DNA of 64,000 nucleotides from Chloroflexota bacterium (GCA_012517865.1 JAAYUC010000001.1:62001-126000), one strand, 5' to 3'. Shown: positions 42,600-51,819, counted from the first letter of the stretch. Numbers and translations are program-made. The notes: generated by a model from the sequence alone, not told the origin.

Positions 42600-42932
42600 A
42601 TGGAAGAGAAACATTCAGGATCAACAACCATTGCCCCTTCGGTGTTGAATACCATTGCCCGCCTGACAGCCCTTGCCACTCCCGGTGTCACAGCCATGGC
42701 GCCGGTTTTTCCTGGCGCGGGCAGAGGCGGCCACGAGACTGAAGGCGTTAAGATTGCCATCAAAGACTCCGTCATCTATGTCGATGTGTATGTTGTGATT
42801 AATGGCGCTGAAAATGTTCGCGTGGTGGCCGAAGCAGTCCAGCAGCGTGTGACCAGGGCAATTTCCGAGATGGTTGGCATGGAAGTTGCTTCTGTTAATG
42901 TTCATGTTACTGATATCGAAATCGAAGCTTAG
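42600..42932 (+). CDS. Asp23/Gls24 family protein
   Basis: 110 residues. The pattern TIAPSVLNTIARLTALATPGV, a beta hairpin VKIAIKDSVIYVDVYVVINGAENV, and VASVNVHVTDIEIE at the end is that of the Asp23/Gls24 family (YloU, AmaP partner), linked to envelope stress and membrane association. It sits directly before nusB, as in many Gram-positive-like genomes. Confidence 0.9.
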   Translation: MEEKHSGSTTIAPSVLNTIARLTALATPGVTAMAPVFPGAGRGGHETEGVKIAIKDSVIYVDVYVVINGAENVRVVAEAVQQRVTRAISEMVGMEVASVNVHVTDIEIEA

Positions 42933-42938
42933 GCACTT

Positions 42939-43367
42939 ATGAAATCGCGAACCAAGGCCCGCGTCGCAGCCTTGCAAACTTTGTACGAAGTGGATCTGAC
43001 TGACCACCTGTTGGGCAGCGTGCTGGCCGACCGGGCGGTCGATAACGACCTGGATGAAGCACAATACAATTTTGCCCAACTGATCGCGCAGGGAGTTTTT
43101 GAAAACCGCGAGCGCCTCGACGAGTTAATCGCAGCGCACGCGCCGGAATGGCCGCTGGACCAGGTCGCGGTGATAGACCGCAATATTCTGCGTATCGCGC
43201 TTTGGGAAGTTGCCTATTATCGGAAAACCCCGCTAAAAGTCGGCATTAACGAAGCTGTTGAACTGGCCAAATCTTTTGGAACAGACAGTTCCCCGCGTTT
43301 TATCAACGGAGTGCTCGGCAGCCTCGCCGAAAATTTTGACGCGCTGCTGAAATCAATACCCAGATAG
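42939..43367 (+). CDS. nusB: Transcription antitermination factor NusB
   Basis: 142 residues, all-helical. Typical NusB text: RTKARVAALQTLYEVD at the start, VIDRNILRIALWEV in the middle and PLKVGINEAVELAKSFG...FINGVLGSLAE at the end. With NusE (S10) it binds boxA in rRNA operons. 6 bp after the Asp23 gene, 9 bp before the lipoprotein gene. Confidence 0.96.
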   Translation: MKSRTKARVAALQTLYEVDLTDHLLGSVLADRAVDNDLDEAQYNFAQLIAQGVFENRERLDELIAAHAPEWPLDQVAVIDRNILRIALWEVAYYRKTPLKVGINEAVELAKSFGTDSSPRFINGVLGSLAENFDALLKSIPR

Positions 43368-43376
43368 AGGTGGTCC

Positions 43377-45785
43377 ATGCGGCATAAAACGGTTAAGACG
43401 CTCATTGTAATTATCCTCTTCGCGACCGTTTTAAGCCTGACATCCGGATGCGCGCTGAATGTTGTGCCAAAAGGAGCTGTCGTTCAGGAAGAGAAATTAG
43501 ATTTTCCCTCCAAAGTGCAGCCGATGGAATTGGTGCCGGTTGTTTTTAATGTCGACTTGCGTGAAAGCTACTCAGCGGACACGGTGCTTGCGCTGAACGT
43601 GCTTGATGAGGTTACCGGCCTGGATTACAACATCACCCGCTATGAGCTGACCAATATCTCCGAGAACCGATACAGCGGCACCTTAATGCTTCCTTTGGGC
43701 GCTGTCGTGAAATACCGCTATCAGAGCACTTTTCCGATTGACCAGCCCGAAGTGGCGGCCGACGGCAGCAGTGTCATCTATCGCATCATTGTGGTATCGC
43801 AAAACCTGCAGGTCTTTGACAGCATCGCGTCCTGGCCGGAACTCCCATATCAGGGTTCTACCGGAAAATTGACTGGCATCGTTTCGGATAAAACCACCCA
43901 AAAGCCTTTGGCCGATTGTCTTGTCGCGGTTGCCGGTTATCTGACCTTTACGGACATGACTGGACGTTTCTTTTTTGACCATGTCCCCGAAGGCGTCCAT
44001 ACCCTCACTGTACAATCCCTGGACGGCAGATATCAGGTCTTTCAACAGCAAGCCAATATCATCGCGGACCTTTCAACGCCCGCGGTCGTTGTTATGACGC
44101 CGCTTCCGGAAGTGACTGTTAAATTCGTGGTCTCGCTGCCGGAGGAAGCTCTCAGCGCTCCAGTGCGCATCGCCGGGAACCTTTACCAGCTGGGAAATAT
44201 TTATAGCAAGTTAGAAGAAAGCCAGAGCACGCTTGCCGCCCGGATGCCATTGCTCACGAGGATGGACGACGGTCGTTATACCATCTCCCTGAAACTGCAC
44301 TCCGGGAACGATTTGGTCTATAAATACACTCTTGGCGACGGACTGCTGAACGCGGAACGTGATAAGGAAAACAAACTGGTGCTCCGGCGCTTTATTGTGC
44401 CCGATAAAGATGTCACAGTTATTGATAAAGTCGCAACCTGGCAGCCCGAAATGGGCACGCCTGTAAATATTAAGATATCCGCTCCGGCAAACACTCCGCC
44501 CGGAGATTCAGTGTCCATCCAATTCCTAGTGAGGAATTCCTGGCGTCAGCCCATTCCGATGTGGCCTGTTTCCGCCAACGAGTGGATGTACCTTCTTTTT
44601 GTCAATTCGCGAGAAGCTGAGACTTTCCAATACCGCGTATGTCGGAATGACCAATGCGACCTGGCGTTCGACGAAACCAGCGCTTTGGCAGCCATTCCGC
44701 TTGGTATAGAACAATATAACAATTATGCGGTAGCAAACTGGCATCTATGGGGACCGCCATCAGCCCCGGGCCTGAATTCTGGCGGCGCTTCGCAGAGCGA
44801 GCAGCTGTTCGGCCTTGAGTTCACTGAAGCCTATCAGCCTTCGGATTTGAACCGCTACCGCAACGTCTTCCCCGAGCTGAAACAGATGGGAGTGAACTGG
44901 GTTATCTTTTCGCCCTCCTGGAAGGTCACAAATCTGGATTCACTGCCCTATCTGGACCCCGACCCCGCCGGCGGAATGATGATGATGGACCTACTGCAGC
45001 TGATTCAGCTGGCAAAAGAACAGGGCCTTTCGGTCGGCCTTTATCCCAAGCTGATATTCTCCCCTGATGCCTCTTCCTGGTGGAAGTCCAGCCAGAGAAA
45101 CGCGCTGTGGTGGCAGCAGTGGTACCAGGAATACGACCATTTTATAATGAACTACACGCAATTGGCTGCTAATTCAGCAGTAGACCAGTTTATTGTTGGC
45201 GGAGCATCGGTCGGTCCCAGTTTGCCGGGCGCGCTCATCACTACCGCCACAAATTCCGGCACCCCGAAAACCTCAGAAAAAATCTGGACAGAGCTTTTAC
45301 GGAAAGTGAATACCTATTACTCCGGCCAGGTGCTTTGGGCTGTGCCAGCGCAAAACCAGGAACTCCCCGTCTACAGTTTTTACTCTGAGGTAGATGGTTT
45401 TTACATTCAGCTTCAAATTCCTGCCGAAAGCTACACATACTACGATGCCAACACCGCTTCGGGTTTCTTGGAAGGTACGCTCTCGGAATTCCGTGCCAGG
45501 TTTGAGCTCCCGATGTACGTCGGCCTGAATGCTCCATCTTTCAGCGCAGAAAGCTTCAGCTGTCAGTCCGCGGACTGCCTGATAAGCCCGATTGACGGAG
45601 CCTGCTCCCCGCAAGACGTAGATTTGGAAAGACAAAACTACTTTTACCAATCCTATTGGCCCGCTTTGCGCGACAGTACCTGGATAAAAGGGGCGGTTTC
45701 GCGCGGTTTCTACCCGGTGGTGATGCTTCAGGATTGTTCTTCGTCTGTTTATGGAAAACCCGCGCTGGAGACAATTCTCCGATAG
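43377..45785 (+). CDS. Large lipoprotein with carbohydrate-binding-like domains, 802 aa
   Basis: Lipoprotein signal with lipobox LTSGC at residues 22-26. Then a beta-rich N-terminal region, a carboxypeptidase-regulatory-like domain (GKLTGIVSDKTTQKPLADC), a CBM20-like part (GRYTISLKLHSGNDLVYKY) and a C-terminal TIM-barrel-like region (ELKQMGVNWVIFSPSWKV; GLSVGLYPKLIF). It could be a surface glycan-binding or -degrading protein; catalytic acids were not assigned. The style resembles the cytoplasmic barrel protein at 10635-11915. RBS GAGGTG. Confidence 0.65.
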   Translation: MRHKTVKTLIVIILFATVLSLTSGCALNVVPKGAVVQEEKLDFPSKVQPMELVPVVFNVDLRESYSADTVLALNVLDEVTGLDYNITRYELTNISENRYSGTLMLPLGAVVKYRYQSTFPIDQPEVAADGSSVIYRIIVVSQNLQVFDSIASWPELPYQGSTGKLTGIVSDKTTQKPLADCLVAVAGYLTFTDMTGRFFFDHVPEGVHTLTVQSLDGRYQVFQQQANIIADLSTPAVVVMTPLPEVTVKFVVSLPEEALSAPVRIAGNLYQLGNIYSKLEESQSTLAARMPLLTRMDDGRYTISLKLHSGNDLVYKYTLGDGLLNAERDKENKLVLRRFIVPDKDVTVIDKVATWQPEMGTPVNIKISAPANTPPGDSVSIQFLVRNSWRQPIPMWPVSANEWMYLLFVNSREAETFQYRVCRNDQCDLAFDETSALAAIPLGIEQYNNYAVANWHLWGPPSAPGLNSGGASQSEQLFGLEFTEAYQPSDLNRYRNVFPELKQMGVNWVIFSPSWKVTNLDSLPYLDPDPAGGMMMMDLLQLIQLAKEQGLSVGLYPKLIFSPDASSWWKSSQRNALWWQQWYQEYDHFIMNYTQLAANSAVDQFIVGGASVGPSLPGALITTATNSGTPKTSEKIWTELLRKVNTYYSGQVLWAVPAQNQELPVYSFYSEVDGFYIQLQIPAESYTYYDANTASGFLEGTLSEFRARFELPMYVGLNAPSFSAESFSCQSADCLISPIDGACSPQDVDLERQNYFYQSYWPALRDSTWIKGAVSRGFYPVVMLQDCSSSVYGKPALETILR

Positions 45786-45815
45786 CGCAAAAAATAAAAT
45801 TAAAAGGAATTAGTG

Positions 45816-47402
45816 GTGATACCTCAAGTATTGATTGCAGAACTATCCAAAATCGGCATCAACGGCCCGAAAAATGTGCTTTTCAACGCGAGTCGGGCAG
45901 AGCTGATTGAGGAGGCGGTCAGAAATAATGAAGGCGGTTTTTCTTCCAGCGGCGCGTTTGTTGTGAACACCTCCCCTTATACAGGCAGGTCGCCCAATGA
46001 CAAGTACCTGGTGACCAATGGAGACCCGGACCTGTGGTTTGCTGCGGGTACCCAGGCCATGGATAAGCAGACATACGCGAGCCTGAAGGAGAAAGTCACG
46101 TCGCATCTCGAAAGTAGCAAACTTTACGTGCGGGATGTGATTGCCGGTGCGGATTCCGCCCAAAGGGCGCGCATCAGGATTATTACGGACCTGGCCTGGC
46201 AGAACCTGGCTGCTTCCAACATGTTTATTCAGCCGAATGAAGAAGTGCCATTCGATAACCCTGACCTCACTATCATCGCAGCAACCAGCTTTGCCGGAAA
46301 CCCTCAGGCCGATGGATTGCGTTCGCCAGTTTTTGTCATCATGAATTTTGATGAAAAGACTGTTTTGATTGGAAACACCTCCTACGCGGGCGAGATAAAA
46401 AAATCTGTCTTTACCTATATGAACTACGTGCTGCCAAAACGCGGGGTTCTTTCCCTGCATTGTTCCGCTAACAAAGGCCGCCGCGGAGATACCGCTCTGT
46501 TTTTCGGCCTTAGTGGAACCGGAAAAACAACGTTATCCTCCGACCCTGAGAGGGCCCTGATTGGGGATGACGAACACGGCTGGGGAAATGAAGGTATTTT
46601 CAACTTTGAAGGCGGCTGCTACGCGAAAACCATTCGCATCAATCCTGAGTATGAACCTCTGGTTTGGTCGGCGATTAATCGTTTTGGCTGCCTGATTGAA
46701 AACGTGCCGCTCAATGCCAGCCGCGTTCCGGACTTCGACAGCAGTGAGATAACTGAAAACACCAGAGCGGCCTACCCATTGTATTTCATCCCGAACTACG
46801 AACCTTCCGGGATGGGTGGCCATCCCGAGCATATTTTCTTCCTGACAGCCGACGCGTTTGGTGTGCTCCCACCTCTGGCGCGGCTGAACACGGACCAGGC
46901 AATGTATTATTTCCTCAGCGGCTACACCTCTAAATTGGCCGGCACCGAACGCGGATTAGGCGAAAAACCTGAAGCGACTTTCTCCACGTGTTTCGGAGCG
47001 CCGTTCCTGCCGCTGAAGCCCGCGATTTATGCCAATTTACTGGCCAGTAAGTTGGAAAAACATCACACCAGGGTCTGGCTGCTCAACACTGGCTGGTCCG
47101 GCGGAGGATTTGGAGTCGGCAATCGCATCGCGCTCCCCCTCACCCGCGCCATGATCAGCGCTGTCCTGAGCGGCAGCTTGAATGACGCCCCCACCCATCT
47201 GCATCCTATCTTCAGGGTAAACATTCCTGATGAAGTCGCCGGCGTGCCGCGGTCAGTGCTTAACCCCGAGCAGTCCTGGTCCGATACGCAGGCTTACGAG
47301 CGCGAAGCGCTCGCGCTGGCAGGAAAATTCGCGGAAAACTTCAATAAATACAAGGCTTCGGTGCCCGAAAGCGTTGCTGCTGCCGGCCCGATTCAGCCGT
47401 AA
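45816..47402 (+). CDS. pckA: Phosphoenolpyruvate carboxykinase (ATP)
   Basis: 528 residues from GTG 45816 (AAAGGA 7 nt upstream; GTG 45813 also possible). Motifs: PYTGRSPNDKY, the kinase-1a P-loop FGLSGTGKTTLS, and GDDEHGWGNEGIFNFEGGCYAK. ATP-dependent decarboxylation of oxaloacetate to PEP, or the reverse direction in anaerobes. Cytoplasmic; single gene. Confidence 0.96.
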   Translation: MIPQVLIAELSKIGINGPKNVLFNASRAELIEEAVRNNEGGFSSSGAFVVNTSPYTGRSPNDKYLVTNGDPDLWFAAGTQAMDKQTYASLKEKVTSHLESSKLYVRDVIAGADSAQRARIRIITDLAWQNLAASNMFIQPNEEVPFDNPDLTIIAATSFAGNPQADGLRSPVFVIMNFDEKTVLIGNTSYAGEIKKSVFTYMNYVLPKRGVLSLHCSANKGRRGDTALFFGLSGTGKTTLSSDPERALIGDDEHGWGNEGIFNFEGGCYAKTIRINPEYEPLVWSAINRFGCLIENVPLNASRVPDFDSSEITENTRAAYPLYFIPNYEPSGMGGHPEHIFFLTADAFGVLPPLARLNTDQAMYYFLSGYTSKLAGTERGLGEKPEATFSTCFGAPFLPLKPAIYANLLASKLEKHHTRVWLLNTGWSGGGFGVGNRIALPLTRAMISAVLSGSLNDAPTHLHPIFRVNIPDEVAGVPRSVLNPEQSWSDTQAYEREALALAGKFAENFNKYKASVPESVAAAGPIQP

Positions 47403-47426
47403 AAGCACGCAGTAAAGGAGACTTTT

Positions 47427-48710
47427 ATGGAAAAGTTTATTATTCGCGGTGGAAAACCGCTTTCTGGCACGATGCTGCCCTCTGGCAATAAGAACGCAGC
47501 CCTCCCATTGATGGCTGCCTGTCTCTTGACGGAGGAGCCGGTCGTGCTCCATAACTTACCAGATATTACCGATACCCGCACGATGCGGCGGCTGCTTGAA
47601 AGCCTCGGCGTAAGAATCCGCCGGATTGGTGAAAGTTCTTCCTACGAGCTGCACGCCAAGGAGGTCCATCCTTCTGACCTTGACCCTGATATCTGCAGGC
47701 AAATCAGGGCGTCCATTCTTCTCGCGGGTCCGATGGTTTCCCGCTCTGGAGGTCTTGTGCTGCCGCCTCCTGGGGGCGATGTGATTGGCCGGCGGCGCGT
47801 GGATACCCACATTCTTGCCCTGAGCAAACTGGGTGCGAACTTTGCATATAACGGAACTTTCCAATTCTCCGCCCCAAAACTCGTTGGCGCGGATATCCTG
47901 CTGGATGAAGCCAGCGTGACGGCAACTGAGAATGCCATTATGGCCGCTGTAAAAGCGGAAGGACGCACTATCATCAGAAATGCCGCTTCGGAGCCCCATA
48001 TCCAGGAACTGTGCCACATGCTCAACTTGCTTGGAGCGGATATCAAGAATATCGGCTCAAACACGCTCATCATTGACGGTGTGAAAGAACTGGGCGGCGG
48101 CGAGTTTACCGTTGGACCGGATTATCTTGAAGTAATCAGCTTTGTGGGCGCCGCGGTGGTAACCCACGGCGAAATCAGGATTAAAGATGCCGGCGTTGAG
48201 CATCTGGGCATGATCAGGCTCGTGCTCCGCCGTCTCGGCGTGGATTTTGACTTTATTGGTGATGATATCCTGGTCGGAGCCAATCAGCGCCTGGTAATTG
48301 AGCCCGACCTTGGGAACGCTATTCCGGAAATCAGCGTCATGCCGTGGCCTGCCTTCCCGACCGACCTGATGAGTATCGCGATCGTCATAGCCACACAATC
48401 GACCGGCAGCATCCTCTTCCACGACTGGATGTACCCCAGCCGGATGTTCTTCACGGATAAGCTGGTCTCGATGGGCGCGCAAATCGTATTGTGCGACCCT
48501 CACCGCTGCATCGTTCAGGGTCCCACCCGGCTCAACGGCGAAAAGTTGGACAGCCCGGATATTCGCGCGGGTATCGCGTTGGTACTGGCAGCGCTCTCCG
48601 CGAACGGCACTTCAACGATACGGAATATCACCCAGATTGAGCGGGGTTACGAGCGCATAGACCAAAAGTTAAAAGCGCTCGGAGCGGACATTACAAGAGA
48701 AGATTCCTAA
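47427..48710 (+). CDS. murA: UDP-GlcNAc 1-carboxyvinyltransferase MurA, Asp-type loop
   Basis: 427 residues. Typical text: NKNAALPLMAA near the N-terminus (Lys22/Asn23 equivalents), RASILLAGPM, and a final GYERIDQKLKALGA. First committed step of peptidoglycan synthesis. The active loop reads GGDVIGRR, so residue 118 is Asp where most bacteria have the fosfomycin-target Cys (E. coli C115). Asp variants are active and fosfomycin-insensitive in Mycobacterium and Chlamydia. AAAGGAG before ATG; followed by a strong terminator. Confidence 0.95.
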   Translation: MEKFIIRGGKPLSGTMLPSGNKNAALPLMAACLLTEEPVVLHNLPDITDTRTMRRLLESLGVRIRRIGESSSYELHAKEVHPSDLDPDICRQIRASILLAGPMVSRSGGLVLPPPGGDVIGRRRVDTHILALSKLGANFAYNGTFQFSAPKLVGADILLDEASVTATENAIMAAVKAEGRTIIRNAASEPHIQELCHMLNLLGADIKNIGSNTLIIDGVKELGGGEFTVGPDYLEVISFVGAAVVTHGEIRIKDAGVEHLGMIRLVLRRLGVDFDFIGDDILVGANQRLVIEPDLGNAIPEISVMPWPAFPTDLMSIAIVIATQSTGSILFHDWMYPSRMFFTDKLVSMGAQIVLCDPHRCIVQGPTRLNGEKLDSPDIRAGIALVLAALSANGTSTIRNITQIERGYERIDQKLKALGADITREDS

Positions 48711-48722
48711 AGGCAACAAAAA

Positions 48723-48747
48723 AGAGGGCAAACGCCCTCTTTTTTTT
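48723..48747. terminator. Terminator between murA and trxA
   Basis: AGAGGGC/GCCCTCT with AAAC loop, eight T on the right and an A-run on the left; can act on both convergent genes. Confidence 0.88.
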
Positions 48748-48759
48748 ATGATTGCCTGG

Positions 48760-49110
48760 TTATTTAGGCTGTGTGTTTACTACCTCAAGAAACTGATTGA
48801 CCACATCCCGTAGCATAGGTTCAGGAAGCGCGCCGACCTGACGGTGCACAATCTTGCCTTTGGCAATCATCAGCATGGTCGGGATGCCTTCCACGTGATA
48901 CTTGCTGGCCCATTCCTGGTTTTCGTCGGTGTTCACCTTCGCGACGATTAGTTTGTCCGCGTAATCTTTGGCGATTTTTTCCAGGATTGGCGCGACCATA
49001 CGGCAAGGTCCGCACCACGGAGCCCAAAAATCCACAATTACAGGAACAGGCGACTCAAGGACGGTTTTCTGGAATGCGGCGTCGGTTACATTGATTGGTT
49101 CACTGATCAT
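48760..49110 (-). CDS. trxA: Thioredoxin
   Basis: 116 residues, with the redox motif FWAPWCGPCRMVAPILEKIA near residue 33 and the cis-Pro in VEGIPTMLMIAKG. General disulfide reductant in the cytoplasm. Good Shine-Dalgarno (GAGGAG) before the ATG. Thioredoxin reductase is not in the window. Confidence 0.96.
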   Translation of the reverse strand: MISEPINVTDAAFQKTVLESPVPVIVDFWAPWCGPCRMVAPILEKIAKDYADKLIVAKVNTDENQEWASKYHVEGIPTMLMIAKGKIVHRQVGALPEPMLRDVVNQFLEVVNTQPK

Positions 49111-49187
49111 GATAATTCTCCTCTATTGATGAATGCTTACTAGTGTACTCGCAACTTTTGTTAGATGTTTATTAACCTTATTCAAGC

Positions 49188-49586
49188 TCAACCCCACCCC
49201 AGTTTCTGAAACAGGGATGGTCCGAGAATGATGATTCCCACGGCGACGGCAACAACCGCCGCGATTAAAACCGCAGCCGCCCCGACGTCCTTGGCAATCC
49301 TGGCAAGAGGATGGCGCTCCGGACTGGCGATATCCAGGATCGTTTCCAACGCAGTGTTGAGGAATTCCGCGATCCAGACAATCCCGATCACCAATAGAAT
49401 GATAGCCCATTCATAACGGGAAATACCTAGCCAAAGGCCTGCTGCAATTACCAAAGATGTGGCAGCCAGGTGAATCCAGGCGTTTTTTTGTGTGCGTAGC
49501 ACAAACGCCCAACCCCTGAAGGCAAATTTAAACGAATTGAATCGGGAAACCAGAAAACTTCTCAGTGCAGTGGAAATCTTTTTCAT
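49188..49586 (-). CDS. dgkA: Diacylglycerol kinase family protein (undecaprenol kinase-like)
   Basis: 132 residues. Three membrane helices; signature WIAEFLNTALETILDIASPE with the catalytic Glu, and AKDVGAAAVLIAA after it, as in DgkA. In Gram-positive-type bacteria the enzyme recycles undecaprenol; DAG specificity is also possible. An extended cytoplasmic N-terminus carries basic residues. Confidence 0.9.
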   Translation of the reverse strand: MKKISTALRSFLVSRFNSFKFAFRGWAFVLRTQKNAWIHLAATSLVIAAGLWLGISRYEWAIILLVIGIVWIAEFLNTALETILDIASPERHPLARIAKDVGAAAVLIAAVVAVAVGIIILGPSLFQKLGWG

Positions 49587-49684
49587 CGCGTACTATCCAA
49601 ACCCGGGTTAACTATAATCCAAAAAAGATAATTTGATATTGCAATATTTGGGGAAAATGATTATTGAAAAATCCAAAAATGAGA

Positions 49685-49690
49685 TAAAAT
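49685..49690 (+). promoter_or_regulatory. -10 element of tRNA-Gly
   Basis: TAAAAT 9 nt before the tRNA; a TTGAAA at 49664-49669 is 15 nt upstream and may be the -35. Confidence 0.45.
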
Positions 49691-49699
49691 AGAGACCGC

Positions 49700-49772
49700 G
49701 CGGGTGTAGCCAAGCGGTAAGGCAGTAGCTTCCCAAGCTACCATTTCGTGGGTTCGAATCCCATCACCCGCT
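49700..49772 (+). tRNA. tRNA-Gly (anticodon CCC)
   Basis: 73 nt cloverleaf: acceptor GCGGGTG/CACCCGC, anticodon stem GTAGC/GCTAC with loop TTCCCAA (CCC), T arm with TTCGAAT. CCA not encoded; six T follow immediately. Confidence 0.95.
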
Positions 49773-49805
49773 TTTTTCCTTTAGTCTTTCCAGAATTCCC
49801 CTGCT

Positions 49806-50522
49806 TTATTTACCGGCTGCAGACTTGCCAGACTTCGCGGGTTGCTTCGATTTCCGGTGCTTACGGAAATATGCCAGCGGAATGCCTGTCAGGATGAGCG
49901 CGATTGGTGCGGCGATGCTCAACGTTGTTTTTGCCTGGGTACGGACCTTCCGGGCGATTTCCTCAGGCGAAACCACCTTAACCCTAAAAGGAAAGGAAAT
50001 ATCGGCAGTTTGGTCTTCCTGCTCTCCCGCCGCGGAAATAACCGGGAATGTAATCCTGCCGTTCAAATTACCCGCCAGTTCTCCCCCAATAGGCGCGTCC
50101 GAAGACAATGTGAACGCGGCAGACACAAAAATGGGGTCGCGCCGCTCAAAAATGGCGTTGTGCTGAATGTTTGCGTCCCAGCTTTTTTCTTTAGTAATCG
50201 CGGCTTCCGCTTTAACTGAGCCAGTGTCGCTATCTGATACGACGACGTCCAAAGTGTCGGTACTCCACAACCCTTTAATGGACTTGCCAGCCTGGATTTG
50301 AAGGTTAACAATTTTGGCAGGCGCGGCAAAAATGAGCTGCTCCTGATGAGCTTCGTTGGTAGATACTTTCAGACGCTGTGAATACGAGCGGATTAATGCC
50401 TCGTCGCCAAGATAGGCCAGATTGTACAGGGCGGCCAGCGAAATTACCAGCGCAATCAGCCCAACCCCGAGCATAAGCAAAGGCCAACTTGGTTTTTGTT
50501 TGGGAAGAGTGGATGCTGTCAT
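49806..50522 (-). CDS. Uncharacterised membrane protein, 238 aa
   Basis: Two membrane helices (about residues 15-37, LLMLGVGLIALVISLAALYNL, and about 203-222, IAAPIALILTGIPLAYF) flank a 160-residue extracytoplasmic beta-rich part (STNEAHQEQLIFAAPAKIV; ITFPVISAAGEQEDQTAD). The basic Ala/Lys tail is cytoplasmic. No family recognised. Single leftward gene between tRNA-Gly and the PTS operon. Confidence 0.65.
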   Translation of the reverse strand: MTASTLPKQKPSWPLLMLGVGLIALVISLAALYNLAYLGDEALIRSYSQRLKVSTNEAHQEQLIFAAPAKIVNLQIQAGKSIKGLWSTDTLDVVVSDSDTGSVKAEAAITKEKSWDANIQHNAIFERRDPIFVSAAFTLSSDAPIGGELAGNLNGRITFPVISAAGEQEDQTADISFPFRVKVVSPEEIARKVRTQAKTTLSIAAPIALILTGIPLAYFRKHRKSKQPAKSGKSAAGK

Positions 50523-50836
50523 AAGAACTCCTGTGCTGGCAGGTATTCTATCACTTTGCCCCTGGTTTTGCCGCGGATTGACGGGTCAGACCGTCAAATA
50601 GCAACAATAAACTTATAGGTTTTCGTGAAAAAAAACCATACAAAATTGAAAAATTACCTATAATTAGATGTAATGTGTGACCTGACACACGCATTTTCTT
50701 GCTTTGTTTAGCGCCTGAGTTTTAGCGAGGCAGCGACGCGCGATAAACATTGCTGGGAAATTGAATCCAGGAACTGGCAAGCGATATTTCTTTTCTTGTG
50801 TCATCAACAAATTTTGACTTAAACAAGGAGAGCGCA
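50523..50836. promoter_or_regulatory. Control region of the PTS operon
   Basis: 314 bp without a gene between two divergent units. Holds TTGACGG-N6-CCGTCAA (50578-50597), an A/T-rich stretch with TATAAT (50659-50664), and a GTGTG-N6-CACAC palindrome (50675-50690) just at the expected transcription start. The leader to IIA is then about 165 nt. Confidence 0.55.
50675..50690. promoter_or_regulatory. Operator-like palindrome at PTS transcription start
   Basis: GTGTGACCTGACACAC: 5 bp arms, partly extended by ATG/CAT outside. It starts 11 bp after the TATAAT, so a bound protein would block initiation. Half-site resembles a CRP-type TGTG-N6-CACA. Confidence 0.45.
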
Positions 50837-51292
50837 GTGAACATAAAGGATTTACTGAGACCAAACCTGGTGGAGCTGGGAGTAACCGTCGCGGATTGGC
50901 AGGATGCTATCCGTGCGGTGGGCAAGCTTCTGGTTGCCGATGGAGCTATCGAACCGCGGTTTGTGGATGCGATGATTCGAGTCGCCAAAGAGTTTGGGCC
51001 GTACATTGTCCTTGCCCCAGGTTTTGCCATGCCGCATGCCCGCCCCGAAGATGGATGCATCAAGTCCAGCATGGGGTTGATTACTCTGGCCGAGCCGGTA
51101 AATTTTGGCAATCCGCAGAACGACCCTGTAAAAGTAGTTGTGGCTCTGGCTGCCGTAGATAATAAAGGGCATATAGAAGGGCTCTCCGATCTGGCGGAAG
51201 TCATGAGTGAGGACGGAATTGTGGAAAAAATCGCTGCCGCAACCACCATTGACGAAGTGTTATCGATTATGTACGGGAATAACCCGGCATAA
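50837..51292 (+). CDS. PTS sugar transporter subunit IIA (ascorbate/mannitol-type)
   Basis: Start at GTG 50837 with AAGGAGAG 4 nt upstream; the longer open frame is unsupported. 151 residues. The phosphorylated His lies in APGFAMPHARPEDG (about residue 66), typical of the EIIA-Man/Fru-superfamily type 2 domain used by UlaC. It receives phosphate from HPr and passes it to IIB. First gene of the PTS operon. Confidence 0.88.
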   Translation: MNIKDLLRPNLVELGVTVADWQDAIRAVGKLLVADGAIEPRFVDAMIRVAKEFGPYIVLAPGFAMPHARPEDGCIKSSMGLITLAEPVNFGNPQNDPVKVVVALAAVDNKGHIEGLSDLAEVMSEDGIVEKIAAATTIDEVLSIMYGNNPA

Positions 51293-51325
51293 CGGCCAAA
51301 TCTAATCTTCCCACTCCAATCCGAT

Positions 51326-51344
51326 TTACCATTTCCAATGGTAA
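51326..51344 (+). other. Hairpin between IIA and IIB
   Basis: TTACCATT-TCC-AATGGTAA, 8 bp perfect stem. Not followed by T-run; may set mRNA stability or the ratio of IIA to IIB. Confidence 0.5.
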
Positions 51345-51414
51345 CCGGGCAGGAAGCGCAACTATTATCTGACCAGATGGTTATATTAAGTAGTATCGGT
51401 AAAAAAGGAGAAAT

Positions 51415-51702
51415 ATGATTAAAGTATTCACATTGTGTCCTCAAGGCCTGGGCAGCAGCATGATTGCCAAGATTAATGTTCAAAAAGCGCTGGATGCTTT
51501 GGGACTTGAAAGCGACATCGAATGCTCTGGCGTCGCCTCGATTGTTGGTCAGAAGTACGATATCATCGTGACCATTGAAGAAATGCGCAGCTCATTGGAA
51601 CGCGCTGACCAAAGCCGGATCGTCTACATTTCCAACTTCTTCAAGAAAGACGAAATCGCGCAGAAGGTGGAAGCCAAGCTGAGAGAACTTAAGCTTATCT
51701 AA
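51415..51702 (+). CDS. PTS subunit IIB (ascorbate-type, UlaB-like)
   Basis: 95 residues. The phosphocysteine is Cys8 in FTLCPQGLGSSM, the signature of lactose/ascorbate-type IIB. It takes phosphate from IIA and gives it to the sugar bound by IIC. AAAGGAG precedes the ATG. 122 bp after IIA. Confidence 0.9.
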   Translation: MIKVFTLCPQGLGSSMIAKINVQKALDALGLESDIECSGVASIVGQKYDIIVTIEEMRSSLERADQSRIVYISNFFKKDEIAQKVEAKLRELKLI

Positions 51703-51789
51703 TAGCTGGGGCAGGTTCCATCACAATTATGATGGATTTTAGCTTTTCGCAATTAATCGCCAACGCAAAACCGGGGTAAAAGCCCGCGG

Positions 51790-51819
51790 AAGGAGGTGAT
51801 ACGGGTGAATAGAACTTGA
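51790..51819 (+). promoter_or_regulatory. Perfect Shine-Dalgarno with 4-codon ORF before IIC
   Basis: AAGGAGGTGAT (51790-51800) is fully complementary to the 16S 3' end. It is followed by GTG AAT AGA ACT TGA (51805-51819), a four-residue ORF. The true IIC start is 80 nt further down with its own AAAGGAG. Possibly a translational standby or control site. Confidence 0.45.
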
